From: Dysgonamonadaceae bacterium
GTDB lineage: Bacteria; Bacteroidota; Bacteroidia; Bacteroidales; Azobacteroidaceae
Assembly (NCBI GenBank): GCA_031275735.1
Contig: JAISOJ010000035.1
Coordinates: 1 to 48,629 of the forward strand
Direction of reading: 5' to 3'
Length of the DNA stretch: 48,629 nt
Position numbers and translations under genes: made by a program. The notes beneath the pieces are model-generated. The model was given only the letters and a program-made list of their open reading frames with translations, searched no databases and was not told where the DNA came from. This document shows positions 1-8,892 of the stretch, piece after piece (the stretch's first letter is position 1; every line of letters starts with the position of its first letter).

Positions 1-453
1 TACAAGATAGAAGCGGAAATTTCGGACAGTTACGGCAATAAGGTGTTTTCAGGCAACAGGGTAATTGTTAAAATTGCCAATAAGGAATTGACCGGAGCGG
101 TAGGAAACATTGTTCCTTCTGTCAAAAACGGCGTCATCAATTTTACGGTTTTACTGGACGATAACGAGAATGAACTGCTGCGTTCCGGTCTCAAGGTCGA
201 TGTTTATGTAATCAGCGCGATTCGGGAAGACGCCTTGCGGATAGCCAACCGTTCCTATTACACGGGAGAAGGGGAATACGAACTGTGGGTCGTTAAGGAT
301 AATGAAGCGCAAAAAAGAAAAGTCGTGCTGGGCGAAAGCAGTTACAATTATGTAGAGGTAAAAGAAGGATTAACCGAAGGCGAAACCGTTATTACATCCG
401 ACATGAACAGGTATGCGGACCGAAATAAACTAAAATTCCGACAACATAGGTAA
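1..453 (+). CDS. HlyD/RND-type efflux periplasmic adaptor, 3' end only
   Basis: The reading frame is open from the first base, so the gene starts outside the window and only the last 150 codons are visible. The residues fit the beta-barrel and membrane-proximal domains of a membrane fusion protein (HlyD/MacA/AcrA class): a stretch reading GAVGNIVPSVKNG followed by a strand-rich segment with LRSGLKVDVYV, then VVLGESSYNYVEVKEGL and EGETVITSDMNRYAD, the usual 'gain/right-hand' ending of these adaptors. Such proteins link an inner-membrane ABC or RND pump to a TolC-like channel. The stop lies 6 bp from the convergent stop of ahcY. The partner pump is expected upstream, outside the window, so the substrate is unknown. 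Confidence 0.75.
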   Translation, partial: YKIEAEISDSYGNKVFSGNRVIVKIANKELTGAVGNIVPSVKNGVINFTVLLDDNENELLRSGLKVDVYVISAIREDALRIANRSYYTGEGEYELWVVKDNEAQKRKVVLGESSYNYVEVKEGLTEGETVITSDMNRYADRNKLKFRQHR

Positions 454-458
454 CTTCT

Positions 459-1862
459 TTAATACCGATAGTGATCGGATTTATAGGGTCCTTCTATTTT
501 GACTCCAATATATTCGGCTTGTTCGGGAGTTAATTTTGTTAATTCCACTTCTATATTAGACAGATGCAAACGGGCAACTTCTTCGTCCAAATGCTTCGGC
601 AAACGATAAACATCGACTTTATAATTGTTTTTCCATAAATCAATTTGAGCTAAAGTTTGATTAGTAAACGAGTTACTCATTACAAACGAGGGATGACCGG
701 TTGCGCAACCCAAATTAACCAAACGGCCTTCTGCCAGTAAAAAAATGGAATTTCCAGCGGGAAACGTATATTTATCGACCTGCGGCTTGATATTGGTATG
801 CCGGATACCGGGGTACCGAATCAATTTGTCTACTTGGATTTCATTATCAAAATGACCTATGTTACAGACGATTGCTTGGTCTTTCATTTGTTCCAGATGG
901 TCGATTCTGATTACATCCCGGTTACCGGTTGTAGTAACAAAAATATTTCCTTCTTTTACTGCTTTTTCCATAGTCGTCACTTTAAACCCTTCCATAGCAG
1001 CCTGTAATGCGCAAATCGGGTCGATTTCCGTGACCAGGACTCTGGCGCCGTATGCACGCATAGATCTGGCGCATCCTTTTCCTACATCTCCGTAACCGAG
1101 TACTACGACTACTTTTCCGGCAATCATTACATCGGTAGCCCGCTTAATTCCGTCGGCTAACGATTCCCGACAACCATACAGGTTGTCAAATTTGGATTTG
1201 GTAACCGAATCGTTAACGTTAATGGCGGGAACTAATAATTCGCCTTTTTCAAGCATTTGGTAAAGCCTGTGGACGCCGGTTGTAGTTTCTTCTGAAACGC
1301 CTTTTAATTCCGAAACAATCCTGTGCCAACGGGTATTATCTTCTTTTAGTATTTTATCCAAAGTATCCAAAATAACCTGTTCTTCGTGATTGCTGCCTTT
1401 CCTTGCAAGGAAAGAAGCATCTTTTTCGGCTTTATACCCCCAATGAATCAAAAGGGTAGCATCGCCTCCGTCATCTACAATCAAGTTAGGTCCTTTACCT
1501 TCGGGAAAACAAAGCGCCTGATCGGTACACCACCAATATTCTTCTAAAGTTTCGCCTTTCCATGCAAATACGGGGATGCCTGCCGCAGCAATAGCGGCTG
1601 CGGCGTGGTCTTGCGTAGAAAAGATATTACAACTTGCCCACCGAACGTCTGCACCCAATTCAACTAATGTTTCGATTAGAACGGCTGTTTGAATAGTCAT
1701 GTGCAAAGAACCGGTAATACGAGCTCCTTTCAACGGTTTTTCTTTTGCATATTTAGAACGCAGGCTCATCAAACCCGGCATTTCATGTTCGGCGATTTCG
1801 ATTTCCTTGCGCCCGAAAGCGGCTAAATGAATATCTGCTACTTTATACGAATCAAATGACAT
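459..1862 (-). CDS. ahcY: Adenosylhomocysteinase
   Basis: S-adenosyl-L-homocysteine hydrolase (467 aa, full length for the bacterial class). It reversibly splits SAH into adenosine and homocysteine in the cytoplasm and so clears the product of methyltransferases. Visible motifs: [10 protein letters not shown] near residue 51 and [14 protein letters not shown] near 78 in the substrate domain, the NAD-binding loop GYGDVGKG at 256-263, [17 protein letters not shown] after it, and the family's invariant C-terminal tail ending KSDHYRY. The ATG start begins directly at the conserved N-terminus ([17 protein letters not shown]). A -7 box sits about 24 bp upstream. It is transcribed alone, convergent to the efflux adaptor. 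It can feed adenosine towards the ribose and nucleoside metabolism suggested by the next locus, but no operon link is visible. Confidence 0.97.
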   Translation of the reverse strand: MSFDSYKVADIHLAAFGRKEIEIAEHEMPGLMSLRSKYAKEKPLKGARITGSLHMTIQTAVLIETLVELGADVRWASCNIFSTQDHAAAAIAAAGIPVFAWKGETLEEYWWCTDQALCFPEGKGPNLIVDDGGDATLLIHWGYKAEKDASFLARKGSNHEEQVILDTLDKILKEDNTRWHRIVSELKGVSEETTTGVHRLYQMLEKGELLVPAINVNDSVTKSKFDNLYGCRESLADGIKRATDVMIAGKVVVVLGYGDVGKGCARSMRAYGARVLVTEIDPICALQAAMEGFKVTTMEKAVKEGNIFVTTTGNRDVIRIDHLEQMKDQAIVCNIGHFDNEIQVDKLIRYPGIRHTNIKPQVDKYTFPAGNSIFLLAEGRLVNLGCATGHPSFVMSNSFTNQTLAQIDLWKNNYKVDVYRLPKHLDEEVARLHLSNIEVELTKLTPEQAEYIGVKIEGPYKSDHYRY

Positions 1863-1885
1863 AATAACAATTTATAATTAAACTG

Positions 1886-1893
1886 CAAAAATA
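1886..1893 (-). promoter_or_regulatory. ahcY: Bacteroidota -7 promoter element for ahcY
   Basis: The minus strand reads TATTTTTG, an exact TAnnTTTG match, 24 bp before the ahcY ATG. No clear TTTG -33 element is seen at the expected distance. Confidence 0.5.
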
Positions 1894-2041
1894 GTGTTTT
1901 TTTTCATATATTTTTTCATATTTGAGATATTTCTCCTACATCTACCTTGCAATTCCTGACTTCGACAATGGGTCGCCCTAAAAATTTTTCCGGAAATTTT
2001 GGTCAAATAATATCTCAATAGATTTATTTTAGTAGTGATTT

Positions 2042-3553
2042 TTATTGATAGACCACATAATCATAAGTTCTCAACTCATAATCGGAATGTGGATTTTCGA
2101 CGACTATTGTCACTTTGTGATTTCCCTGCGGCAAATTATATTTCCAAAAGAGATCGCATCTGCGTAAACGGTAGTCAGTGTATTGCTTTGCCTTTTCCAC
2201 TTCTATTCCATCGATATACAAAGTAGCGTCAAACACATAATGAGGCGAATTTTCCGATTTTCGTATAGCTTCGCCTCGCAAAGCGAATCCTGTTCCTTCC
2301 AATTCAAATTCGATTTTGGTAAAATTATTTCGCCAAAACGGTTGTTTCAATACCGGAACCAAGCCTTCGAATGCCTGCTCCAATCGTAGGGTTTGAGGTT
2401 TTTGAGTGTGTATGATAACATGTTCATCTTCTACTTCACCGCCGTTTCGTTCTATCATTTTCAGTGCATGTTTCGTACTGATATCATACACTTTATTAAG
2501 CGACAAGTCTGTATATTTAAAATCAATATCTTCGGCGCTTCGCAAGCCTTTTTTCCAGTATTCCGGTATTTTGTCGTAACCTATCATTGTTCCCAGAACA
2601 CCTCCGGCGGAAGAAGGATTACAATCCGAATCCTGTCCGGCGCGGGTAGCAATATCCAGTGTCCGGGTAAAGTCACCCCGACCGTACAATAAAGCTAACA
2701 CAATGTAGGCAGCATTGATTTTGGCATCGATATCAAGCGGAACAAAAACGCCTTCGGGGCATCCTACGTCTTCCGACCATTTCCTTTGGATTTCAAACCA
2801 CGTCTGCTTCCAGTCGTCGGGATATTTTTTATGCCATTTGATTACGTCATTAATACATTGATAAAATCTACTCTGAGCCGGTATTGTTTTCAGAGCTTCG
2901 GAAACAATGTAATCAGTGTTATTCGAAACAAATGCAAGGCTATACATAGCCCCTACATATACGCCGCCATACCAGCCATCGCCATAGTTCATAATGTGCC
3001 CTATTTTATCGCTGACAGTAGATGCCGAATTAGGCATGCCCGGATTCATTAAGCCTACAAAATCGGCTTCGATTTGATAATCAATATCATCTGCATGAGG
3101 ATTATTGAGCCAATGGCCCGACAGAGGCGGTTTTATTCCCTGAATGATATTGTATCTTGCAGCCTGATTGGCGTGCCAGAGATTATAACCGGCGTATGCA
3201 AATGCGTTGGCAAAAGAATCGACCGGTGCATCTATTCCCTGTTTTTCTAAAACGTTCACAAAAGTTAAATCCATGTAAATATCGTCGAACAGATCCGGCC
3301 ATGAATACATGAGTTCTTTCACATATCCTTCGCGCCAGGGAATCGGTTGATAATCCTGTATAAATGTACCATTATACCGGAATTCCGTATAACTGCCGTA
3401 GCTTACTCCGATGGTTTGTCCCGCCCAACCTCCTTTGATCTTATTTTTCAACTCGCTTTTACTCATTTTTATTTGTTTCCCGTTTTGAGCGTAACTTATT
3501 GCTGCAAATACCAGGAAAACAATCAGACTGAATAAATTTTTATGTAGTTTCAT
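2042..3553 (-). CDS. Secreted ADP-ribosylglycohydrolase-family protein
   Basis: A 503-aa protein with a signal peptide (cleavage expected after about ISYAQ, residue 22). Residues 35-340 carry the ADP-ribosylglycohydrolase (ARH/DraG) fold: GGWAGQTIG at 41-49, an acidic cluster LFDDIYMD with D90, D91 and D95, and GQDSDCNPSSAGGVLG at 306-321. The last matches the metal-binding 'G-D-x-D-T' loop except that C311 replaces the usual Thr. Residues about 385-503 form an extra beta-rich domain, probably carbohydrate-binding-like. The family hydrolyses N- or O-glycosidic bonds of ADP-ribose to proteins or small acceptors using Mg2+. Export of this copy, and its position as last gene of a locus with ribokinase and a GRP-type transporter, suggest extracytoplasmic release of ribose or ADP-ribose. 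The true substrate is not shown by sequence. It begins 10 bp after the GH38-like gene, so the two are co-transcribed. Confidence 0.85.
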   Translation of the reverse strand: MKLHKNLFSLIVFLVFAAISYAQNGKQIKMSKSELKNKIKGGWAGQTIGVSYGSYTEFRYNGTFIQDYQPIPWREGYVKELMYSWPDLFDDIYMDLTFVNVLEKQGIDAPVDSFANAFAYAGYNLWHANQAARYNIIQGIKPPLSGHWLNNPHADDIDYQIEADFVGLMNPGMPNSASTVSDKIGHIMNYGDGWYGGVYVGAMYSLAFVSNNTDYIVSEALKTIPAQSRFYQCINDVIKWHKKYPDDWKQTWFEIQRKWSEDVGCPEGVFVPLDIDAKINAAYIVLALLYGRGDFTRTLDIATRAGQDSDCNPSSAGGVLGTMIGYDKIPEYWKKGLRSAEDIDFKYTDLSLNKVYDISTKHALKMIERNGGEVEDEHVIIHTQKPQTLRLEQAFEGLVPVLKQPFWRNNFTKIEFELEGTGFALRGEAIRKSENSPHYVFDATLYIDGIEVEKAKQYTDYRLRRCDLFWKYNLPQGNHKVTIVVENPHSDYELRTYDYVVYQ

Positions 3554-3563
3554 ATCCTGTAAG

Positions 3564-5564
3564 TTATTTTGCTAAATATTCTATTTTAAAACGATAAGAC
3601 AAACTTCCTTCCCACCATGCGTTGAAATTAGTTGTCCACAAATTATTGAACAGACAAAAATGGATTCCGGAATTAATGTCCGGATAATAAAGCGAATAGT
3701 TCATTGCCCTGCGCTCACCCACCGATACTACCGGTGCATCCGAACTCGTTATGCGAATAGTACCTTTTCCTGTAACTATGTCAACGTAGTTATCTATAGC
3801 GTGCATTTGACGATTGCCTCCGCTTGCCACATCCGTCACATCGACCGGCATACCCATTTTATCGGCAAATATAGAGATTATATCCGAAGGGAAAAAGGAT
3901 ATCCAATAAGCTTCGGGAAAGCGAACGGCAGGCTTATTCAACAGTGAAACCGTCACTTCCACACTTTTCCCGTCCGGAGAAACAATATATTGACTGTAAA
4001 CCTGTTGGGGCAATACTCTTGAATCAATCCGCTTGTCCGGAGGAAAAGACAACAGGCAGTTGATCATCTCGTTTTTCCCCGTTTTCCGGGAAAATGCTTT
4101 ACTGTTCCGGGCAACGATGGTTACACTCCGGGCTTTTGTATGTTCCAACCCGGGTTTAGTAAAATAATAGGCGAGTCCGCCGCATCTTTCTCTTACATTG
4201 TAGTCTTTAATATATTGCTCATAATCGTCTGACGAATAGGTTTGATAGGCTATCTGTCCCAACACACATTCGGCGCCATTATACGAAAAGCGCATTGAGC
4301 CATCCCAACTTAAGAGTTTCACTTTGTCGTTTTTAGCGGTTTCCCAAGGAGCGACCTGTCCGATTGGGTTCAGAATTTCAATGGCTTCCTGTTTTAAATG
4401 GTCAGGCAACAAAGCAAGAGCTTCGTCAATACGGCCGGCTTTTTCGCACCATGATTTTTCCGCAAATCGTAATTCCGGTAAATTGCGTGAAGCGTTAAAA
4501 ATTTCCAAGTCATATTTATCCCAATTTTTGAGATGAACCCAATGGTCGATACCCCAGGTATGTTCGGCAAACAATCCGAGTAAAACGGCGAAATTAACAG
4601 CCGTATCACTTTTCCCGTCTAATTTCCCATTTTTTAACCATTCTGAGTACAAGCGCATTAATGCCCGATAGCGAGCCATAGCAAGTGGTGAACTTGCATA
4701 ACCGAAAATCCACGTATCGCCTATTTCCGAGGTCAGAACCGGTAGTTTAGCGGCCATTTTTTGCAGTTCCTTTGCTACATCGTTCAACGAAGTAGTTATT
4801 ATTTCCGCCTGCGGATAGCGTTGTTGTAGATCAGCAAAAATCGCCCTGACCTGTTTATCCGTATGAGGCCCATTATTGTCGCCCGTAAAATTAAACGAAA
4901 GCACGGTTTGTCCATCCGGCAATACGCTTTCGGTACCATAATCACTTTGATACATAAGGATAATTTCCTTGCCGTCGGTATTCCGCCATCTGCATAAGTA
5001 AGGAACAGCAGGAATGGTGCTGCAATTATTGACTCCAATATGGAGGAATTGAATACCGGCATCATACAACGGGCTTATGATGCTGCGCGTATGTCCGGGC
5101 ACATCAGTCATTTTAGCGGCAATGGTCTTTTTTCCATACCTTGCATCCAAGCGTCCGGATAAGCTCAACATCCCTTCAAACAGGTCTTTGCTGACTGATT
5201 CCGACTGAATCGTATAGGGCGCTGCATTCCAGACAATATCGCCTCTTTCGATGGCTTTTTCGAGTTTTTGCGCTTCCTGGGTGGTCGCTTGCCGGAGATA
5301 AGCATCAATAAGCCATGTGCCTGTTGTCCATACGTATCTGGCTTTACCGCCTTCCGCACGCAACTGTTCGGCAAGATCAATAGCCTTGGGAATAAAGTTT
5401 TTGATATACTGTTGTTCTACCGCTGAGGACAGGTCGGTATACCCCAAGTCGAAATGTGTTTTGAAAATGACATACACTTTTTTTACCGGCAAATTAGCCT
5501 GCTCTTGGGCTATTCCCGTAGCGCAGAATATTGTACACAATATGCATAAAATTACTTTTTTCAT
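3564..5564 (-). CDS. Secreted GH38-like (DUF5054) glycoside hydrolase
   Basis: A 666-aa exported protein (signal peptide MKKVILCILC...TGIAQ). The N-terminal part resembles the GH38/57 barrel of alpha-mannosidases: the metal-binding H-x-D is seen in FKTHFDLGYTD (H37, D39), with WTTGTWLIDAYL near 95 and MTDVPGHTRSI near 152 supplying further acidic/His active-site candidates. The middle and C-terminal part is beta-rich, as in DUF5054 proteins of Bacteroidota. GH38 enzymes are retaining, usually zinc-dependent alpha-mannosidases, but the DUF5054 branch is uncharacterised as far as I know, so mannose is only a guess. It lies between the secreted beta-sandwich protein (181 bp upstream, with a hairpin in the gap) and the ADP-ribosylglycohydrolase (10 bp downstream). 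A role in stripping a glycan or glycoside before ribose release is an inference. Confidence 0.8.
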   Translation of the reverse strand: MKKVILCILCTIFCATGIAQEQANLPVKKVYVIFKTHFDLGYTDLSSAVEQQYIKNFIPKAIDLAEQLRAEGGKARYVWTTGTWLIDAYLRQATTQEAQKLEKAIERGDIVWNAAPYTIQSESVSKDLFEGMLSLSGRLDARYGKKTIAAKMTDVPGHTRSIISPLYDAGIQFLHIGVNNCSTIPAVPYLCRWRNTDGKEIILMYQSDYGTESVLPDGQTVLSFNFTGDNNGPHTDKQVRAIFADLQQRYPQAEIITTSLNDVAKELQKMAAKLPVLTSEIGDTWIFGYASSPLAMARYRALMRLYSEWLKNGKLDGKSDTAVNFAVLLGLFAEHTWGIDHWVHLKNWDKYDLEIFNASRNLPELRFAEKSWCEKAGRIDEALALLPDHLKQEAIEILNPIGQVAPWETAKNDKVKLLSWDGSMRFSYNGAECVLGQIAYQTYSSDDYEQYIKDYNVRERCGGLAYYFTKPGLEHTKARSVTIVARNSKAFSRKTGKNEMINCLLSFPPDKRIDSRVLPQQVYSQYIVSPDGKSVEVTVSLLNKPAVRFPEAYWISFFPSDIISIFADKMGMPVDVTDVASGGNRQMHAIDNYVDIVTGKGTIRITSSDAPVVSVGERRAMNYSLYYPDINSGIHFCLFNNLWTTNFNAWWEGSLSYRFKIEYLAK

Positions 5565-5689
5565 GTATTTATCTGTTTTTATTATAATTAATTACAAACA
5601 ATTTTAACTGTATATTCCTTATAAAGACTTGTGGTGTTTTATAACGAACTATTGTTTTCATGAATAATTGACTTTAACAATGGATTAAA

Positions 5690-5730
5690 AGCTTGTCCAC
5701 AAAAAGAATAGCTTTTTTTGCGGACAAGCT
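5690..5730 (-). terminator. Intercistronic hairpin inside the sugar locus
   Basis: A perfect 9-bp stem (AGCTTGTCC at 5690-5698 pairing with GGACAAGCT at 5722-5730) encloses a second A/T stem. On the minus strand the lower arm is followed by TTTT. It sits just after the stop of the secreted beta-sandwich gene and about 125 bp before the GH38-like gene. It may be a partial terminator or an RNA-processing/stability element that lowers expression of the two distal enzymes. Confidence 0.5.
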
Positions 5731-5745
5731 CGTAAAAACAACAGC

Positions 5746-6999
5746 TTATTTACGATTATATAAAACTTTATAGGCAATGCCGTCGGCCACGATGATGTTC
5801 AGACCGTCCAAAGCAGGGACGGAACCTTTACTGCTTGTGTTTACCAATGCTCCGGTTACAGTGTATTGTTTAATATCCGCCACCCCTTCTACTACGATTT
5901 GATTACCGGCAATTTTGACATTCTTTTGTAACGGCTTCAACCTTTTGATAGCTGCTTCATTGTCTTTTTTCGCCCAATAGAAATAAATATACGCATCGAT
6001 GTTTGCAACGTAAGCGGCCATTTCGATTCTTTTCAGGAAAGACCAGCCTCTATGCGGGGAAATATAATCCATTACGATTTCATTCCATTCATCGGGAACA
6101 ATATCGCGAGTTCCCCAATTGTACGCAGTATTCAGCAGCGTATCATCATCTGCAAATTGCATGATAATAAATTGACTGTTAGGACTTTTAACTTGAGCAA
6201 CCAAAACTGTGCTTTCGTCTTCGGGAACCACTTCCGCATCATTGAGCGAAATACCGATGTTCCACCAGAATTGCCAACCGGCAATGTCATTCGTATGGAT
6301 TTTGAATATTTTATCCGAAACAGGTACGGGTACATCCAAACCGGTGGTATCTATAATCGAAATAGAAGTGGCATCAGGATTGTTTGACGAGAAGGTAAGC
6401 AATGACTCGTCCATAGTAACCAATGGGGATACTACTTCTGCAATTTTAGTTTTCGGTGTGGGATCTTCAAAATACGGATAAAAATAAATCGTTTGGCCGG
6501 GTAATCCGGGTACAAGCTCAAATTTTCCGATGTTATGACCGGCAAAAGAGGATAGATCGACTTCGACGGTATTCCATTTGTTTGGCTCTACCGGAAAATT
6601 CTCTATCGTTATAATGGTTTGTTCATCCGCTTGTTTGGCTATAATATAGTATTTCGTTAATGTTTCGCTGAAAACTTTCATTTTAAGCGTTTTTGTTTCT
6701 TCGGTAATATCAACGGGATCCGTCTGGAAAGCAATGGCTGCACACCACCACCATTGGTCCCATGAAACATCGAATGAAGTGTGTTTAAACACACTGACAG
6801 TCTGTACGCCTATACCTCCCGGCACAGTCGATATGTCAACCTCTTCAATGCTTTGCGTACCATCGGCATTTGTTTCGTAATGCCAAGTATGGCCGGGTTC
6901 TAATACAGGTACCGGTACGGCTTGTGCATTCAAATTACCGGAAATGCTTACTGCTAATAGCATCAATACTAATGGAGTAAAAATTCTTGTTGTTTTCAT
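5746..6999 (-). CDS. Secreted tandem beta-sandwich protein with possible T9SS tail
   Basis: Unrecognised 417-aa exported protein (signal peptide ending about NLNAQA). Two related segments can be aligned by eye: one at about 60-180 with DQWWWCAAIAF, EPNKWNTVEVDLSSF and TIYFYPYFEDP, and one at about 215-345 with WQFWWNIGISL, VPDEWNEIVMDYIS and DAYIYFYWAKK. This Trp-rich, strand-rich duplication looks like two carbohydrate-binding-module or galactose-binding-like beta-sandwiches. The final 55 residues (VKIAGNQIVVEGVADIKQY to KVLYNRK) resemble a type A type-IX-secretion sorting domain. Its place right after SusD matches the position where surface glycan-binding accessory proteins of SusCD loci are encoded. 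It is the counterpart of the extra small protein in rus loci by position only. The call is binding function with unknown ligand, moderate confidence. Confidence 0.6.
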   Translation of the reverse strand: MKTTRIFTPLVLMLLAVSISGNLNAQAVPVPVLEPGHTWHYETNADGTQSIEEVDISTVPGGIGVQTVSVFKHTSFDVSWDQWWWCAAIAFQTDPVDITEETKTLKMKVFSETLTKYYIIAKQADEQTIITIENFPVEPNKWNTVEVDLSSFAGHNIGKFELVPGLPGQTIYFYPYFEDPTPKTKIAEVVSPLVTMDESLLTFSSNNPDATSISIIDTTGLDVPVPVSDKIFKIHTNDIAGWQFWWNIGISLNDAEVVPEDESTVLVAQVKSPNSQFIIMQFADDDTLLNTAYNWGTRDIVPDEWNEIVMDYISPHRGWSFLKRIEMAAYVANIDAYIYFYWAKKDNEAAIKRLKPLQKNVKIAGNQIVVEGVADIKQYTVTGALVNTSSKGSVPALDGLNIIVADGIAYKVLYNRK

Positions 7000-7069
7000 G
7001 AGAAATAGAATTAAAATAATTATAAAATAGAGTTAAAAAATAGTTATTAAAATAGTGGATAAACGATAT

Positions 7070-8878
7070 TTAATTTCCGCTAGTTACCCAGCCGGGATTC
7101 TGAATATAGATCGTAGGAGCTTTGTTTATTTCCGACTGATGAATCGGCCACAAATAGTGCTTAGGAGTTTCAAACACTCTTTTTTCGACTAATGTACGTT
7201 TGTAAAAAGACGCCGCTACATTCGCATTGATATCCATTCCGTGTATTTCCCGGTTGTCGGTAAGGTGTGCGATTTTCCATCGATGGCAATCAAAATAGCG
7301 ATGGGTTTCAAAGGCCAACTCAACCTGCCGTTCGTGACGGATTTTTTCACGCATTTGCTCTTTATCCAATCCGTTTTTCAAATCGGGCAAACCCGAACGG
7401 TTGCGGATTGCATTTACATAGGTATACACATCGCCTACCGGCCCATCGGATTCGTTCAGCGCTTCGGCATAGTTTAAATACAGTTCACCTAAACGGTAAT
7501 AAATCCATGTTTTGTTGCTAAACCGTCCTTGTAGGATATCTACTCCTTTTTCATCCAGGAATTTGCGCATCATGTAACCGGTAGTTGTATAATCCGGTCC
7601 TCCTTTAAATCCGTCGGTTTCTCCTTTCAGGAAATTAAGGCGGCGAGTTTTCCAATAGGCATTGTTGTAATTGATGGTTGCGTAAAAACGCGGTTCGCGT
7701 CCGGCATACATATAAAAAATACCCTTCAGGTGATAGCCTTTAGGATGATCCTGATTATATATTCCTGTTTCCCTGTATCCCGATTCCGGATTAATAAGGG
7801 GAGAGCCGTCGGCATTATATCCTACAATGGGTGTAGAGCCGTTTTCCATTTCGTAAGCGTCGATTAATTCCTGTGTAGGGCTGCAAGCTCCCCATCCGCC
7901 CATACCTGTAGGATTTGCACAACGTTCTGGCCAATCCCAATTATTGAAATTTTTTGCAAACAAAACTTCATCATTGAAATCATCCATAAAAATATCGCGG
8001 TAATTTTCCATGGGGTCGTTGCTTACTGCATGATAGAGCTTATATCCTGCAGCTTCTATCGTCGTAATAGCTTGCTTCCCATAATCGGCAGCTATTTTCC
8101 ATCGGTTTGCATCGTAAGCGGGAAATAGATTCTGATTTTCGGCATTTTTGAAATCCGCATAATCTTCATTGCCATTCCACAAAGGAGAAGCACGATAGAG
8201 CAAAATCCTCATTTTCATGGCCATACACGATGCTTTAGTGGGTATTCCCGCCAATTTACCCATCTCTTGCGCATTTAATCTCATGGGTAACAAACTCTCG
8301 GCTTTCGCCAAATCATCAAAAATATGTCCGATATATTCATCCAGCGGAATACGTTTCATCAATTCCATGAAGTCTGCGTCCATTGCATACGATTTATCCA
8401 CGTAATTAAGTGGTCCGTAAATACGCAATAATCCGAAGTGAAAAAACGCTCTTAAAAAATGCATCTCTCCCCGCCAACGTTCACGTTCATCTTCATCAGA
8501 CATGGGTATTTTGTCGATATGCTCCAGAAAGATATTGGTTTTACGGATGCCTTGATAGGCAAAATTCCAAATATCTTGCGGCACATTATCAGCCGACCAT
8601 GCACCTTGATTCATTAAATAAGCAAATACGCCTTCGGGATGAGAGTCGTCCATTTCGTCGGAAGCAAATACAAAGGGATTGTGTCCCCAATCGTTTGTAA
8701 AAACCAGTTCCCAAGGCAGATTGTAGTATACGCCGTTGCGAAATAACAATGCATAATGATAGTTCGCAAACGTTTGCTCAATGTCTAAATCTTGATCCGG
8801 CGCTTTATCCAAAAAATCTTCACATGAAAAAAACGACAAACCGAGCACAATAACCAGGGAATATATTATCTTTTTCAT
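7070..8878 (-). CDS. SusD/RagB-family nutrient-binding lipoprotein
   Basis: A 602-aa outer-membrane lipoprotein with lipobox LSFFSC (lipidated C19) followed by EDFLDKAPD, the typical SusD N-terminus. TPR-like helices (WRGEMHFLRAFFHFGLLRIYG at about 140; TWIYYRLGELYLNYAEALNE near 475) and the C-terminal HERQVELAFETHRYFDCHRW motif confirm the family. SusD caps the SusC channel and captures the ligand at the cell surface. The gene follows susC by 14 bp. Neighbouring ribokinase and the GRP-type transporter suggest that a ribose-containing ligand is captured, by analogy with RusD. Ligand residues cannot be read from the sequence. Confidence 0.95.
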   Translation of the reverse strand: MKKIIYSLVIVLGLSFFSCEDFLDKAPDQDLDIEQTFANYHYALLFRNGVYYNLPWELVFTNDWGHNPFVFASDEMDDSHPEGVFAYLMNQGAWSADNVPQDIWNFAYQGIRKTNIFLEHIDKIPMSDEDERERWRGEMHFLRAFFHFGLLRIYGPLNYVDKSYAMDADFMELMKRIPLDEYIGHIFDDLAKAESLLPMRLNAQEMGKLAGIPTKASCMAMKMRILLYRASPLWNGNEDYADFKNAENQNLFPAYDANRWKIAADYGKQAITTIEAAGYKLYHAVSNDPMENYRDIFMDDFNDEVLFAKNFNNWDWPERCANPTGMGGWGACSPTQELIDAYEMENGSTPIVGYNADGSPLINPESGYRETGIYNQDHPKGYHLKGIFYMYAGREPRFYATINYNNAYWKTRRLNFLKGETDGFKGGPDYTTTGYMMRKFLDEKGVDILQGRFSNKTWIYYRLGELYLNYAEALNESDGPVGDVYTYVNAIRNRSGLPDLKNGLDKEQMREKIRHERQVELAFETHRYFDCHRWKIAHLTDNREIHGMDINANVAASFYKRTLVEKRVFETPKHYLWPIHQSEINKAPTIYIQNPGWVTSGN

Positions 8879-8892
8879 AACTTACTATAATT

